From NCBI GenBank assembly GCA_963556495.2, contig OY747702.1, positions 46,085,680-46,149,679 on the forward strand: a DNA stretch of 64,000 nucleotides, read 5' to 3'. This document shows positions 21,787 through 33,769 of this stretch, one piece after another (the first letter of the stretch is position 1; each line of letters begins with the position of its first letter). The translations under genes were made by a program, and so were the position numbers. The stretch is from Valencia hispanica. Its lineage: Eukaryota; Chordata; Actinopteri; Cyprinodontiformes; Valenciidae. The notes beneath the pieces are model-generated. The model was not told the origin of the DNA. It ran no database searches and saw only the letters and a program-made list of their open reading frames with translations.

Positions 21787-23457
21787 ACGGTGGCCGGGAA
21801 GTGAAAAACAAAATTACATTAACCTGAAACACTTTTACATTTTTACCGAAACACATTTACAAGTTTACCAAAACACTTTTACAAATTCACCGAAACACAT
21901 TTACAATCTTACTGAAACACATTTACAAGTTTACCAAAACACTTTTACATATTTACCGAAACACATTTACAAGTTTACCGAAACACATTTACAAGTTTAC
22001 CGAAACACTTTTACAAATTTACCAAAACACTTTTACAAATTTACCAAAACACTTTTACAAATTTACCAAAACACTTTTACAAATTTACCAAAACACTTTT
22101 ACAAATTTACCAAAACACATTTACAAGTTTACCAAAACACATTTACAAGTTTACCGAAACACATTTACAAGTTTACCGAAACACTTTTACAAAATTACCG
22201 AAACACATTTACAAGTTTACCAAAACAATTTTACTAATTTACCGAAACACATTTACAAGTTTACAGAAACACATTTATAATCTTACCGAAACACATTTAC
22301 AAGTTTACCAAAAAACATTTACAAATTTACAGAAACACATTTACAAGTTTACCGAAACACATTTACAAGTTTACCGAAACACATTTACAATCACACCGAA
22401 ACACATTTACAAATTTACCGAAACACATTTACAAATTTACAGAAACACATTTACAAGTTTACCGAAACACATTTACAAGTTTACCGAAATACATTTACAA
22501 GTTTACCGAAACACAATTACAATCATACCGAAACACATTTACAAATTTACAGAAACACATTTACAATCATACCAAAACACATTTACAAATTTACAGAAAC
22601 ACATTTACAAATTTACAGAAACACATTTACAAGTTTACCGAAACACATTTACAAGTTTACCAAAAAACATTTACAAATTTACAGAAACACATTTACAAGT
22701 TTACCGAAACACATTTACAAGTTTACCGAAATACATTTACAAGTTTACCGAAACACAATTACAATCATACCGAAACACATTTACAAATTTACAGAAACAC
22801 ATTTACAATCATACCGAAACACATTTACAAATTTACAGAAACACATTTACAATCTTACCGAAACACATTCACAAGTTTACTGAAACACATTTACAAATTT
22901 ACAGAAACACATTTACAATCATACCGAAACACATTTAAAAGTAAAGAAAACAAACACTTTTACAAGTTTAACAAACACATTTACAAAGACATGACCTGGA
23001 AGTGATACTGCAGGGATGAGGTTAGGGTCGGGACAAGACCAAAGTAGTAACAGTAATGGAATCGATCCTGCCAGCAGCTCAATCTGCAGAGATGTTTTGC
23101 CCGTTTTTCCGAATCTATTTTCAAGTTTTAGGGGGAACAGGTCTGATGGCGTTTCTGATGTCTACTTCAAATTAATAGTTTTTTCTGCGGTAGAATCCGG
23201 CATTATTTTATTTCGTTTTCACGGTCCACAAAGACAGGCGGACACTGTGAAGCCGTTCCATCATGTCAACAATCGCACTGTATGAGTGACCTTCGTTTAA
23301 ATACTTTAAGAGACAGTCCATAAAACTGACCTCTTCTCCTTCTCCCTTCTCAAAGTCCAAACTATGTCCACAATCACCACAAAATGTCCCTAAAACTTGA
23401 AAAATGTAAAAGTGTTTCAGGTTCTTGTAATTTTGTTTTGCACTTCCCAGCCACCAT
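21787..23457. mobile_element. hAT-like foldback element with minisatellite core
   Basis: The ends are long inverted repeats. The left begins ACGGTGGCCGGGAAGTG and the right, on the minus strand, begins ATGGTGGCTGGGAAGTG. Both continue through AAACAAAATTACA and CCTGAAACACTTTTACAT for about 60 bp. The 8-bp duplication outside fits the hAT superfamily. The core (about 21845-22985) is a 22-bp tandem array, followed by about 400 bp of unique sequence with no transposase. It is non-autonomous. The innermost part of the terminal repeat (GAAACACTTTTACA) already resembles the minisatellite unit, so the array probably grew out of the terminal repeat itself. Confidence 0.8.
21845..22985 (+). repeat. 22-bp minisatellite, about 50 copies
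   Basis: The consensus unit is near CGAAACACATTTACAAGTTTAC, 22 bp. Variants include CCAAAACACTTTTACAAATTTAC (clustered at 21985-22120), TTTACAGAAACACATTTACAA and an ACAATCATACCGAAACAC form (22385-22930). Similar variants are grouped, and longer blocks recur (for example around 22430-22530 and 22680-22790), which suggests higher-order duplication. Because 22 is not a multiple of 3, three units make 22 codons, which explains the repetitive 170-codon frame at 21725-22237. That frame is not a gene. Confidence 0.95.
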
Positions 23458-23739
23458 AGTTTTGTGATTAGGATTGAAATACAAAATACTGTCCAGCCCC
23501 ATGTGCAAGTGTTTGAGTAAATTGTGTAAAATGTTTGAGTTATTCTAAAACATAAATTATATATTACAGATATCCTATAGGCTAAAGCTGAGAATGTTCA
23601 GTATAATTTCTCATATGCAATTTGGCAGCAATTTAACAATGACTGTTTAACTGGGAGAATTCTGTAAAATTGTGGAATAACAGTGTACGACTGATGTGCA
23701 CATTAACGTAATGCATTTTGTACTGTTCACCAACAATAA

Positions 23740-24400
23740 CATATAATAGATGCACTGGTGGGAGGTTTTTGTGCGTCGCTGTGCTGCATATGTGGTGTGG
23801 TGGTTCGGGTGTGTCTGGGGTGTACACTGTGTTTATCTTGGGCTGGGGTGAGGATGGTTGCACTGTGGGGTTACTGGGAGATTATTGTTTGGTGGTAGCT
23901 GCCGGGTGGCTCGGCGGGGGTCCGGTCTGGCGTCTCTGTTTGATCACTTGTTCTGTGTTTTGTTTGCTTAGTCGATTTTTTGGTGGGTTTGATTGGCTTT
24001 TTTTGGATGCATGGTCTTGGTACTCTGAGGTGACCGGGATTGAGATTCGGGAGCTGGTTGAGTTCGGGTGCTGGTTGGGCTTGGCCTGGGGATTTTGTCA
24101 GTCCGCTGTGGCTATTGCTGTCGCATTGGGATGTTGGCTGTTGGGACCGCCCCAGGGTAGCGGCGACAAATGTTGGTCATCGACTGGCCATGGTCTGTGC
24201 AGCTTGGCGGTGGAGGCGGGCCCTTGTCGATTGATCTCTGGTCGGGTATCTGCTGGGGGATGGGATGTCCTCGGGTCTCTGGGTCCATGGCTGGATCTGC
24301 CCTGGCGTAGCTCATAGGCTCGTCGCTGCGGCGCCCTAGGGCTTCTACATTGTAGCCGCTGGGTGGTTCCCCGGGGCTCTCCTCTTCTGCTTTCGCTATC
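23740..24400 (+). other. G/T-biased, GC-rich patch of unknown nature
   Basis: Strong strand asymmetry: G and T dominate the plus strand over about 600 bp, in an otherwise AT-rich region. A 199-codon open frame (23718-24317) is composed mainly of G, W, L, C, V and S with no recognisable domain. It is best explained by composition, since few stop codons arise where A is rare. It could be the noncoding part of a retroelement. It ends near 24400 in TATTTATTTATTTATAA. Confidence 0.4.
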
Positions 24401-27400
24401 TATTTATTTATTTATAATATGAGTATGATATTATATACTTGACTTCCTGCCTGTTCCACAACACACCACAGTGCATCCCCACAAAATGGTGCCATAAATG
24501 GGCAGTTTTCTGCTCGTTTTCCAGCAGCTTCATTCTCTGAATTTTCAGATCAGAGCAGCTACACAGTTTTAGGCCCAGCAGTCTGCTGTCGACATTAGAT
24601 TAATTTGCCTAATCTTCGTGGTACTTTAGATCCCTTTGCAAACACTAACAGTTGTGATCTATAGCAATTATCTAGCTCAATAAAAATGTCCCCTTGGGTT
24701 AAAAGTACTAAGCACTTTTCTGAGATGAGGTTCATGTTTGTTGTTGGTATTTTACAACCTTCACATGTTCTAACACTATTCAGTTATGCTCACATTCATT
24801 ACATTCTAAGGGAATCCATGCATGAATTTATCTTACATTGATCCATGTAATACAACGGAAAACTGAGCTCTCTCTGCTGTTTAAATCTTTAGCTTCTTTA
24901 ATGGTCAAGCAGGTATGGAAACAAATGCAAAAGCCCAAGGGCAAGAAATGACAGGGAGGTGGACGTGGCTGGACTAAACTTTTGTGTGGGCCATCTGTGT
25001 GCTATTTAGTCCGGTCCAGGCAGTCACAGCTGCTTAATTCAAAAACTGTCAGGCAGTGTCATTAGGTGCAGCCATTTAAAAGCTTCAGATTTCATTAGCT
25101 ACAGGAAGAACCACATTACCCTCAGGATTAATGTCAGGTTTTGCGGTTCAGTGCTATGCCAGTGGACTGCATCAGAATGACTGGGTTGATCCGTCTCCAT
25201 TAATTCCAAATATATATTTCTTTTTTTTTAGAGCCAAAAAAGCAATAAATTCCTATTTATCTTTCTATTTTTGTCAAATAAGTAATGGATGCTATTTTAA
25301 ACACATTATTTTGTCTCAATATAAGCTTTTTGGGTTGCTATGGTTGGCTGAGCTGTACAGTAGTTTTGCTATTAAGTTCACCTTTGCAGAAAGTGTGGGA
25401 GAGCTCCCTAGAAGTAAAGGTAGTTACAGTTTTCCTCCCCCACCAAAGAAGAAGAAGAAGACACTGTTTTGCTGCAGGTACCATATTCAAGTGTCCAAAT
25501 CCGCCACTACATCTGGCTGTAGGAAATGGGTCATCCCCCCAGGCGGTGATTCGGATCACCTCCAAAATCTTTTTTTTTTTGCATTACAATTTTAGTTACA
25601 AGTAATCATTCAACAAAAAAACTATTAACAGACAGACTTGCCTCACCAGAAAGAGCTTTTAAATCACTGGGTAGGGTGCCAGCTGGTTAGGTGTAGTAGC
25701 CACTGCTCTCAAACAGCATTTGCCCTGCCTTCCTGAAATAAAATCCCAAAAAAATCTTCACTTGATGAACTCAAATTCCATCTCCAGACTTTGCTATCAG
25801 TACCTTGTATTTGGGGCTGATTTGTGTTATCTGCTGATGCCCCTGTTTGGCGCACCAAACATAACATCATCACTTTTCTGCAACTTTTGACTATATTCTC
25901 TTTTCTTTTAAACAGATTTTGTAATTTTAGACATGAAAATGAATGCAAGTGTCTTAAGATACAAGCCTAAACACAGTTAAAAAGAAAAAGCTGGAAAAAT
26001 TATGACATAAATACGCCCTTTAAGCTCTGTGAAGACCATTGAAGTCCTGAAATAGTGAGTGAATTACAGCCAGAAGCATTCTTTTTACACCTCAAAAATT
26101 CTAAAAGTCGCCCACTGCTTCCTGCAGAGATCGCTAAATCATGTTCTGAGGGACTCGCACTATCCACTACTGTGTTTTGTTTACACTCTTGGAGGCTCAT
26201 AATGTTGCATCATCATGACGGTTTTATAACAAGCTGTGCTCCGCGGCGTTTGACGATGATATGCGGTGGGTGGTGTGTGTTGTAGAGGTGACGCCACAGT
26301 GAACATGCCAGGATCTGTTGTTTCAGGAAGCCTGAGCCACAGTCCCACTATCTGGAGGAAGACGTAAAAGGAGCTGAGTCATATAGTGGTGGAACATTCA
26401 GAAAATGATAAGTCAGTGAGGATGAGCCGAGTCATCATTCTTACTTCTTAATTAGGCAACATGGGCCTCTCCGAAAACCTCATTTCAGGCAGTGAAAGTG
26501 TCCTGACTTGCATCAGCTCAGTTGCATTTTCTTGCACATGGTTTCAATGTCATATCAAAAATCTTATTAAAAACCTGAAACTGTGAGTAGTAGAGTGGAG
26601 AAGATTTTATTGGAGAATGTGCAGCACTGTCTGTGACATGTTTCCAAGGCCAAAGGCTATGAATATTATATTCTCTGTTCTCCTGAGAGGGCAGCGGCTC
26701 CATTCCTGCGGGTTCCCAGAGCTTCTGGGTTTCATCACTTTCACATTTATCACAGTGTCGCTTAAGTGCCTGCATGTCCAGACTCTCAGCGTGCTTTATC
26801 AGGTGTGAGAGCGGTCTGAATTTTAGAGGCTCTTAATCAGGAAATGATCGCATCCAGCAATGATTCATGGTGTGGTCTGGTTGTCATACCATCCGTGTTT
26901 AGCTGCAGAAGCAAGCATCTGAAGGTTGAAATTCATATTCCCACTCCTGGGAGCTGTACCTGCGCCGTTGGGATCAGTGGCCCCAGCAGAATGGAGACCG
27001 GATCTCATTTTCCAGAGCTTTGACAGATCCAGGGAGGCAAAGCAATTTAGATGTTTGAAAGCCTCACTTTCATCTTCTTACCTTTGCACGGAACCTGCAG
27101 TCTGTTCTCAGTGTCAGAGGGGGTTAGACCTTCGTGGAGGAGCAGCAGTCGTGCCATACTGCTGACAAGGCAGTTAATCCAGTTCATGCAATTAACAGTT
27201 TGTCTGTGCTCTCACTTTGGTGCCCAGTGGGCTCTGAGATAAGCACATAATCTTTAAAGTGGAAAGGGGCATTGCTGTTTAATGCCCTTTATTACTCAAG
27301 TGCAGCTCAGCCGATTTTCCTGTCACAGCAGAGGATGTCTGACAAACATCCAGCTGATGGTGGACATCCCAGGCATAAATTACTAAAACAACCCAAAAAA

Positions 27401-29740
27401 TAACTCATAGTGCTTCTTAATATGTTCTTTTAAAGGAAAATAAGCACATACTCATATATTACATAGATGAACACAGTTATATCCTAACAAAGAGATAATT
27501 GGCAATGTTTTGATCCAGCTTTGATCTTTGCCTGGTCAACTATTTTAACAATTGCTCCAACCAGGATTAGCAGGTGAAAATGTGGAGTTTTGAAGGTTAT
27601 TATGCTTTCTGTGCATCTGTTTCATCTTACAGTCTTTATCTAAGTAACTGGTCAGTATTTGGTCGTTCCAATTCATTAATGTTCTACTTACAAGTGTCCA
27701 ACCCCCACTAAACTGCCATGTTCTTTATCCTTGAAAAAATCAGACCATTACAAATCCATTTCAAAACATTTTTCTCTTTTGATGGGACATATATCCTATA
27801 CAATTCAGCTGAAAAACAAATAAAAGTGTTGGAAGGAAACATGCACAAACACAAACCCCAGACCGTCTGATGATTCAGTTTTTGCCTTCAGTCTTGTTAG
27901 TAGGAGTTTTTCAGCGATATATAAACCCAGATTTTGACTTGGCTATACTTGTCCACTCTACCTTTCCAAAGTACGCCAACTCTATCATGTTGTGATCAAA
28001 GTTTTGGTCCAAAGACCGCTTCAAGTGACCCATCAAGACCTTCTGTTGGTTTTAACTTTGGATTCTAGCAACGCCATTCCAAAAGTTTAATTTTCTTTAG
28101 TTGCTTTAAAAGATACTTGCACTCCCTGTGATGGTGAAAAATAAAATCTACAGCTCACCAGAGTGAAATCTCCTGTCTTATATTTCTGCACATATTTCTT
28201 TTTTTTTTTACTTTCTAATTTCTGCTCATTTATCATACAAATCTCTCCAAAGTTATTTAAAGTGACGAGAAATTCATAAGTTTTTGCAATGTAAACAAAA
28301 AATAATCCTACAACCACAGGAATATATTTGAATATTGTTGTGAGGTGAAACCTTGTTTCTTTTTTTTTCTAAGAATAATCTCTACTGGTCACTTTTCAGA
28401 TCTGCCTGGGGTTTTGTTGATACATTTGCAGTGCAAAGTATCCAAAAGAGAATGTAGCTTTGACCAAACAGTGTAAATTTACATTGCGAGGCAAGGTGTT
28501 TGTTTAATTTCCTCAAAAGTAACATTTTTCAGCTGTGACATGATGTAAACAGCAATAGCCAATGTAATAAGGCTGTATTTGGTCTGAAAAGTTCTGTTTG
28601 GTGGACAAAGGGCTGTAATTGTGCTGTTTACAACAAACTAGAGACACTGAGAAAAACCTATTTTTAATCTGTTTGCGAGGTAAAAAAGAAAAGAAAAAAA
28701 AGATAGACTCCTGCCATCCAGGTTTATTGCTTATAGATGAAGTTTGCTTCACTGTCAGTTAAGCAAACATGATAAAAACTTAAATAAAAAACCTATCATA
28801 GCTTCACATGGGAATGAAGCTCGATGGCCTGGAGATTGTGTCTTGAGTTGCACAGGACCAGGCTGCTTTTAATGGTTTTTATTTCTGCTTAAGCATTTAA
28901 GGCTCCTGATGGACTAGAAACACACAGTATTGTGGTCAAAAATAAACTTGACTTTAAAACAACAAAGCTGTGCCCAGGGAAATGATATATGGATCATTTA
29001 AAATAGAAACGGGATGAAGGAAATACACCTTAGAAGAAACAATGCTTGTGTTTTTTCTGCTGCCAACAAGTTGTGCTCTGTTCAGTAAAGTGGAAAATTC
29101 CTAATGATGACTCCACTTGAGTGTGAAGAGCTTATTTAGTTTTCTCCAGGAAGCCTCCCCAAGTGCATCGTTTGGATCTGTGCTCTAGGCAACCTCTGAA
29201 GAGACTCCAATTACTGACCAAGTCCCACTTGGCTGGCTTTTTGGTGTGACCAGCAGAGAGAAAGTATGGGGAATCCCATTTTAAAAGGCAAAACCAAAGT
29301 TTATGGATTTGTTTGGATAAAGTTTAAGAGGAGGCATTACTTGAACAGCAAGAAGTATAGGCTGTTCTTTGTTTACGTGTTGGTCACGCTCCAGCTGTCC
29401 CCTTCATTGGATGTCCTTCATAATCCAGCAGCAAACAGCTGATGTACGACCTGCATAAATGTGTCTCCGAGCTTCCTGAAGACCAACTTGAACTATCCCC
29501 AAACTACATGGAGAGTCAGTAAAATACCATCTAATAAAGCTTGACTCTCATATGCTGTAGTATGAGACTAGTATCTAACACTTGTGGCTGTAAGTGAAAC
29601 AGGAATTTAGATTTATCCCAAGTTTGGTTGAAGGAAAAATTCACATTCATGGAAAATTTTCAAAACTTTAACTACAAATTTGTCAAATTTGTGAAAATAT
29701 ATATATTAAAAGCTCAACTTAGGAATGTCACACAGTTCTG
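24401..29740. other. Long unassigned tract, probably unique DNA
   Basis: The longest repeat-poor stretch in the window. No transposon ends, LINE coding blocks or tandem arrays were recognised, and no open frame has a known domain. A purine run AAGAAGAAGAAGAAG lies near 25447. Host exons or regulatory elements could be hidden here, but none can be supported by eye. Confidence 0.45.
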
Positions 29741-30431
29741 TGTAGTGCGTTGCAAAAGTATTCATACTCCTTGAACCTTTTCACATTTTGTCACATTACT
29801 GCCACAATATTCAACAAATCTGAATTGTGATGTGCATTTACATTTAGCCCTCTTTACTCTGATTCTAATAAATTAAATAAAGATTCTAGGAAGTTTGCTA
29901 GTTAAACTGCCTTATGAAACTGAGAATTAGAATCAGATCCACAGCTCAGGTGAGGGACTGTGTGAACACAGCTGTTTCTCATGCACTAAACAAATTTGTC
30001 TTTATGTAAAAGTGGTAAGAACAAAGCTAATGTCAAATTAAATCTACAAGAAGTCTTTTTTTCCCTATGCCACCTGCAGAATCCTATATATAGAGGAATG
30101 GTAACACTGTAAATCACCCAATACACACCATACCCACTATGTAACATAGTGGTGGCAGCATCATGCAGTTTGAATTTTTTCTCCAACTGGGACAGAGAAG
30201 CTGGTCAGAGTTGATGGGCAGATAGATGGAGCTAAATATGGGGCAAACCTGGGTGAAAACCGGATAGAGGCTGCAGAAGAATTGACACCTGGACTGAGTT
30301 GGGGCTATGTTTCAAATACGAATGGGCAAAAATGTGAGTGTTAAGATGTGCAAAGCTGGTAGAGACATAAAGTTCATTAGATTCATAGAACAAATAGATG
30401 CATGGAAGTACCTTTACTTTCTTCAGCTGTA

Positions 30432-30570
30432 TAGAAACATCCATCCATCCATCCTTTTTCTGTACCCGTCCATCCTATGCAGGGTTGCGGGGGGCTGGTG
30501 CCTATCTCCAGCAGTCACAGGGCGAGAGGCAGGGTACACCCTGGACAGGTCGCCAGTCCATCGCAGCTGT
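30432..30570 (-). repeat. LINE-type 3' fragment with GGAT tail, reversed
   Basis: Reverse complement of 11633-11766. It starts CCATCCATCCATCC and includes 'gggggctggtgcctatctcc' and 'ggacaggtcgccagtccatc'. A short direct duplicate, CAGCTGTATAGAAAC, lies on both sides (30424-30439 and 30565-30580) and is a plausible target-site duplication. Confidence 0.8.
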
Positions 30571-30659
30571 ATAGAAACAATGTAAATACAGCTGGAAACT
30601 ACAGATCAGACTGGAGATACGGGTGTAGTGATGAACTCAGACCTGAACCTCCAGGGAAA

Positions 30660-31345
30660 AATAAAGACAATTACAAAGTCAGCCTTCTATCACCTGAAGA
30701 GCATTTCCAGGTTTAAAGGACTGATATCCCTGCAATAGAAACTCATCCATGTGTTATTCTTTAGTCGGATTGATTACTGCAACAGTAACGCTTTTACTGG
30801 TGTGCCTCAAAAGTCAATCAAACAGCTGCAGCTGATCCATTACTGTGTTACTCAAGTACTGACTAGAACCAGGAAAGTAAAGCACATCACCCCACTTCTA
30901 AAGTCCTTACACCGACTCCCTGTAGCTCAGATAATAGACTTTAAAATGCTTTTGTTAATAAATCACTGAATGGCTTAGCATCAAATGCATTAAAGATCTG
31001 TTCTCAAATCAACCTTCCAAACCCCTCTGGTCTTCTGGTTCGAGTCTCCTCTGCATCCCCAGAGTCAGAACCAAACATGGAGAAGCACCGTTCAGTTTTT
31101 ATTCTCCTCTCATCTGGAACAAATCTCCCCAAAAAAGAAAAACTGCTGAAACACTGAGTTCCTTTGAGTCAAGACTAAGAAACCATTTTAGAGTTGACTT
31201 TGATTAATGATAAGGGGAACATCGTTGATTGTAGTCTGTATTCCAACTTTTCATTACTTTCCTTTATTTTGGCACTGCACTGTAGAGTCTCCTGCTTATC
31301 TGATGTTTTATGTTTTCATCATGTAAAACACTTTTAATTGCTTGA
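30660..31345 (+). mobile_element. L2-clade LINE 3' end inside a Tc1 relic
   Basis: Same subfamily as 1436-2198. The frame at 30751-30969 gives 'MLFFSRIDYCNSNAFTGVPQ', 'IKQLQLIHYCVTQ' and 'ITPLLKSLHRLPVAQ'. The noncoding tail ends near 31345 in 'tgtaaaacacttttaattg'. It is 5'-truncated and frame-broken. Confidence 0.8.
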
Positions 31346-31702
31346 CCTGCAAACTTGACCTAAACAGAGTTGCAGCTGTAAGTTTAGTAAAAAGTAGCTC
31401 CAAAAAGAATTGATAAACTGGCTCAATTATAACAGATAACAGATAACCAGGCTGTGGAAAGAGTCCAGCAGGATAAATACTTGACGGTGACTTGTGTTTA
31501 AAAAAAACATACGAGCACATGTGCTGTAATTGTTGGTGTCGTAGTTTTGCAGTTGATACAACATTTATGAAAAAAATTTTTTTTCCTTTTTCAATTGGTA
31601 TGACTTCCTCTGAGGACCTTAGGACAGTATGTAACTGTTTGCCTGTTACGTGACAAAATATAGAAAAGCATGAAGGGGTGTGAATACTTTTGAAGACACT
31701 GT

Positions 31703-32384
31703 ACATCGAGAATTTTTTTCTTCTCAACAGAATCCAGACGTTAAAGATCAAAGGAGGCCAAACTTTCAGCAACTTTAATTTTTGACCACGACGCTTCAGC
31801 TTTTGGCCTTGATGAAAGATCGTCTCTCCAAATTGCATCCTCAGGGACACCTCTCGCCTGCAAGCTTTGGATGTTTTCCTGCTTCTACACACCTGATTTA
31901 AATAAATGGCTGATAAACAGTCTTCTACAGATGTTGATGACCTGCTGAGGAGGTAATTTAAACCTTTAAATAAGAGTTTGGAGCAGAGAAAAATCTAAAT
32001 GTTTAGAATAATAGCCCAGAGGACCAGCCTCAGGAACCCAGATATAGAGCCTACAATATGACCTCCTCACGAAGTGCCTTCCACGCTATTGACCCCCCAG
32101 AAGTAGTAATTTGATCTTTACATGTGATCTTTTACTACAGATGCATAAACGCACTGAAGATCGCTTCTGTAAAAGCGAGCTTTGGAGATTTCTTTTTACC
32201 TAGCTTACCATTTTGCTCAATTTGCTTTGTAGCAAGATAAACGTGGTTCTTTTTTGTTACAGTTGTTTTAAAGTTTTCAGTTATTACTCTGACCATAAGG
32301 GCAAGTTTGATTATAGTTTGTAGAGTGGTAAGGACTTAAATTAACAAAGAGGGCTTGAACACACTGGAAGAAACACTTATACCA
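31703..32384. other. Unassigned DNA
   Basis: Nothing recognised. The minus-strand 194-codon frame that begins here (31892-31308) runs through the Tc1 end and into the L2 tail, so it cannot be a gene. Confidence 0.5.
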
Positions 32385-33115
32385 TACCATTTTTATTTAT
32401 ATAGCACTTTCAAACGCAACAAAAAGGTTGCCCAAAGTGCTAAATAGTTATCACGTCAGAAATAGATGAAAGAAAATAAAAATATATGCATATTTAAATA
32501 TCTAAATAAAAATAAGTTATAGAATATATAAATATATAAAATAAGGGGAGCATTGCGACACCAGTAGGGTAACATAAAAAAAAATTTGTCGAGAAAATAA
32601 GAAGGTCAAAGGGACTAAGAATCAAATGCGAGGGAGAAAAGGCCTTGTCTTAAAAGTCTTGACGAACGGGGCCTGACGGATCTGGAGGGGCAGAGCATTC
32701 CACAGCTTGGGCGCACAAGACGAAAAGGCTTTACAGCAGGGAGAGGAGTTCAACAAGGTAGGGATGGGCAAAGCCATGAAGGGACTTAAAAACAAAGAGC
32801 AAAATCTTAAAAGAAATACAAAATTCAAGTCAATGGGGAGCCAATGTAGAGATTTTAAAACAGTGGAGATGGGTTGTTGTCTGTCCAAACCAGTTGAAAA
32901 CCTAGCAGGGGCATTCTGCACCAACTGAAAGCAGTGATAGGATGATTTATTAGCCCCATAAAGGCAGGCGTTAAAATAGTCAAGTCAAGAAGTGATGAAA
33001 GTATGGACGACAGTTTCAAGCTGGCGCTTACAAATGATGGATTTGAGTTTGGAAATTCACCGTAGCTGAAAAAAACAGTATTTTACAACAGAGTTCATCT
33101 GAGCATCCATCTTTA
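32385..33115 (-). mobile_element. L2-clade LINE 3' end, minus strand
   Basis: Translation of 32924-32622 gives 'MVQNAPARFSTGLDRQQPI', 'STVLKSLHWLPI' and 'SCAPKLWNALPLQIRQAP', the typical L2 ORF2 C-terminus. Upstream, minus-strand reading of about 33000-32925 continues with 'LDYFNACLYGANKSS'-like sequence. The 3' end at 32385-32440 has 'atttatatagcactttcaaa'. This subfamily differs from the 1.4, 19.7 and 30.7 kb copies. It is 5'-truncated. Confidence 0.8.
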
Positions 33116-33769
33116 GTTTTGAATCCATCTTCACACCAAGGTTTACAACTGGGATTGAGAGTCCTTATCCCCACGTAACCGGGTGTCTCACAAAACAAAT
33201 ATATTTTCTACGATTATCCAAACGAAAACAAAAATTTACATCAAAAGAGAAAGAGAAAAGAAGATTTGCGAATTCACCGTTTTAAGTGTTTGCTTGTAGA
33301 CATAAATAGCCGGGTTAAGGATTCCCAGCATCACTGCCCACGACAAAATGCTCTGACAACACATGTGCGACCTGTGTTCACACTCAGAAACAGCATGGAT
33401 GCCCTCAGAGCTTTGTTGGCATTATCGATTGTCCAAGCACTTTTTGCTTCCTTGTTTTTACAAGTTCAATTACTGCTCTATGTAGCATCTAAAAAGTAGA
33501 AAGTTATTCTGAGTGGATAGCATTTGGGGAACTACTTCGTCCTACAGGTTTGGCATTCCTATGAATGTGCTTAACAATGCACTTATGCAGTAAGGTGTGG
33601 GTGTATTTTGTTGTTGTTTTTTTAAAATGAGGTGGTGAGGATATTCAGTTTTTAAAAGAACCCGGCTACGTGTGTACATGGCTTAAATCTAGGTAGGAGT
33701 GATTACTGAATGTGAAACAGGTGAGTGATTACTGAATGGTCGCACCTGTGAGGGAGGAGGATTGAAGAG

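Larger units (their letters stand above)
29745..31700 (+). mobile_element. Tc1-like relic split by two other repeats
   Basis: The left end GTGCGTTGCAAAAGTATTC (after TA at 29743-29744) matches the reversed right end, CAGTGTCTTCAAAAGTATTC read on the minus strand from 31700. TA follows the right end at 31701. Inside, 'gtggcagcatcatgcagttt' at 30152 and 'gaagctggtcagagttgatgggcag' at 30196 are standard plus-strand Tc1 transposase landmarks. The 3' part resumes at about 31350 with 'acagagttgcagctgtaa'. The middle is occupied by a LINE-tail fragment (30432-30570) and an L2 LINE (30660-31345). This Tc1 copy is therefore older than both. Confidence 0.75.

Noticed and set aside
21725..22237. 170-codon open frame with repeated 'KHIYKFTETHLQVYQNTF'-type sequence
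   Set aside because: It is the translation of the 22-bp minisatellite. Three units make 22 codons, so the frame stays open by chance of composition.
21845..22985. CRISPR-like regular repeat
   Set aside because: The units are directly tandem with no unique spacers, in a eukaryotic transposon.
23718..24317. 199-codon G/W/L-rich plus-strand frame
   Set aside because: No domain or codon pattern; it follows from scarcity of A. Kept only as a composition finding.
31308..31892. 194-codon minus-strand frame
   Set aside because: It crosses the Tc1 terminal repeat and the L2 3' end, so it joins unrelated sequences.
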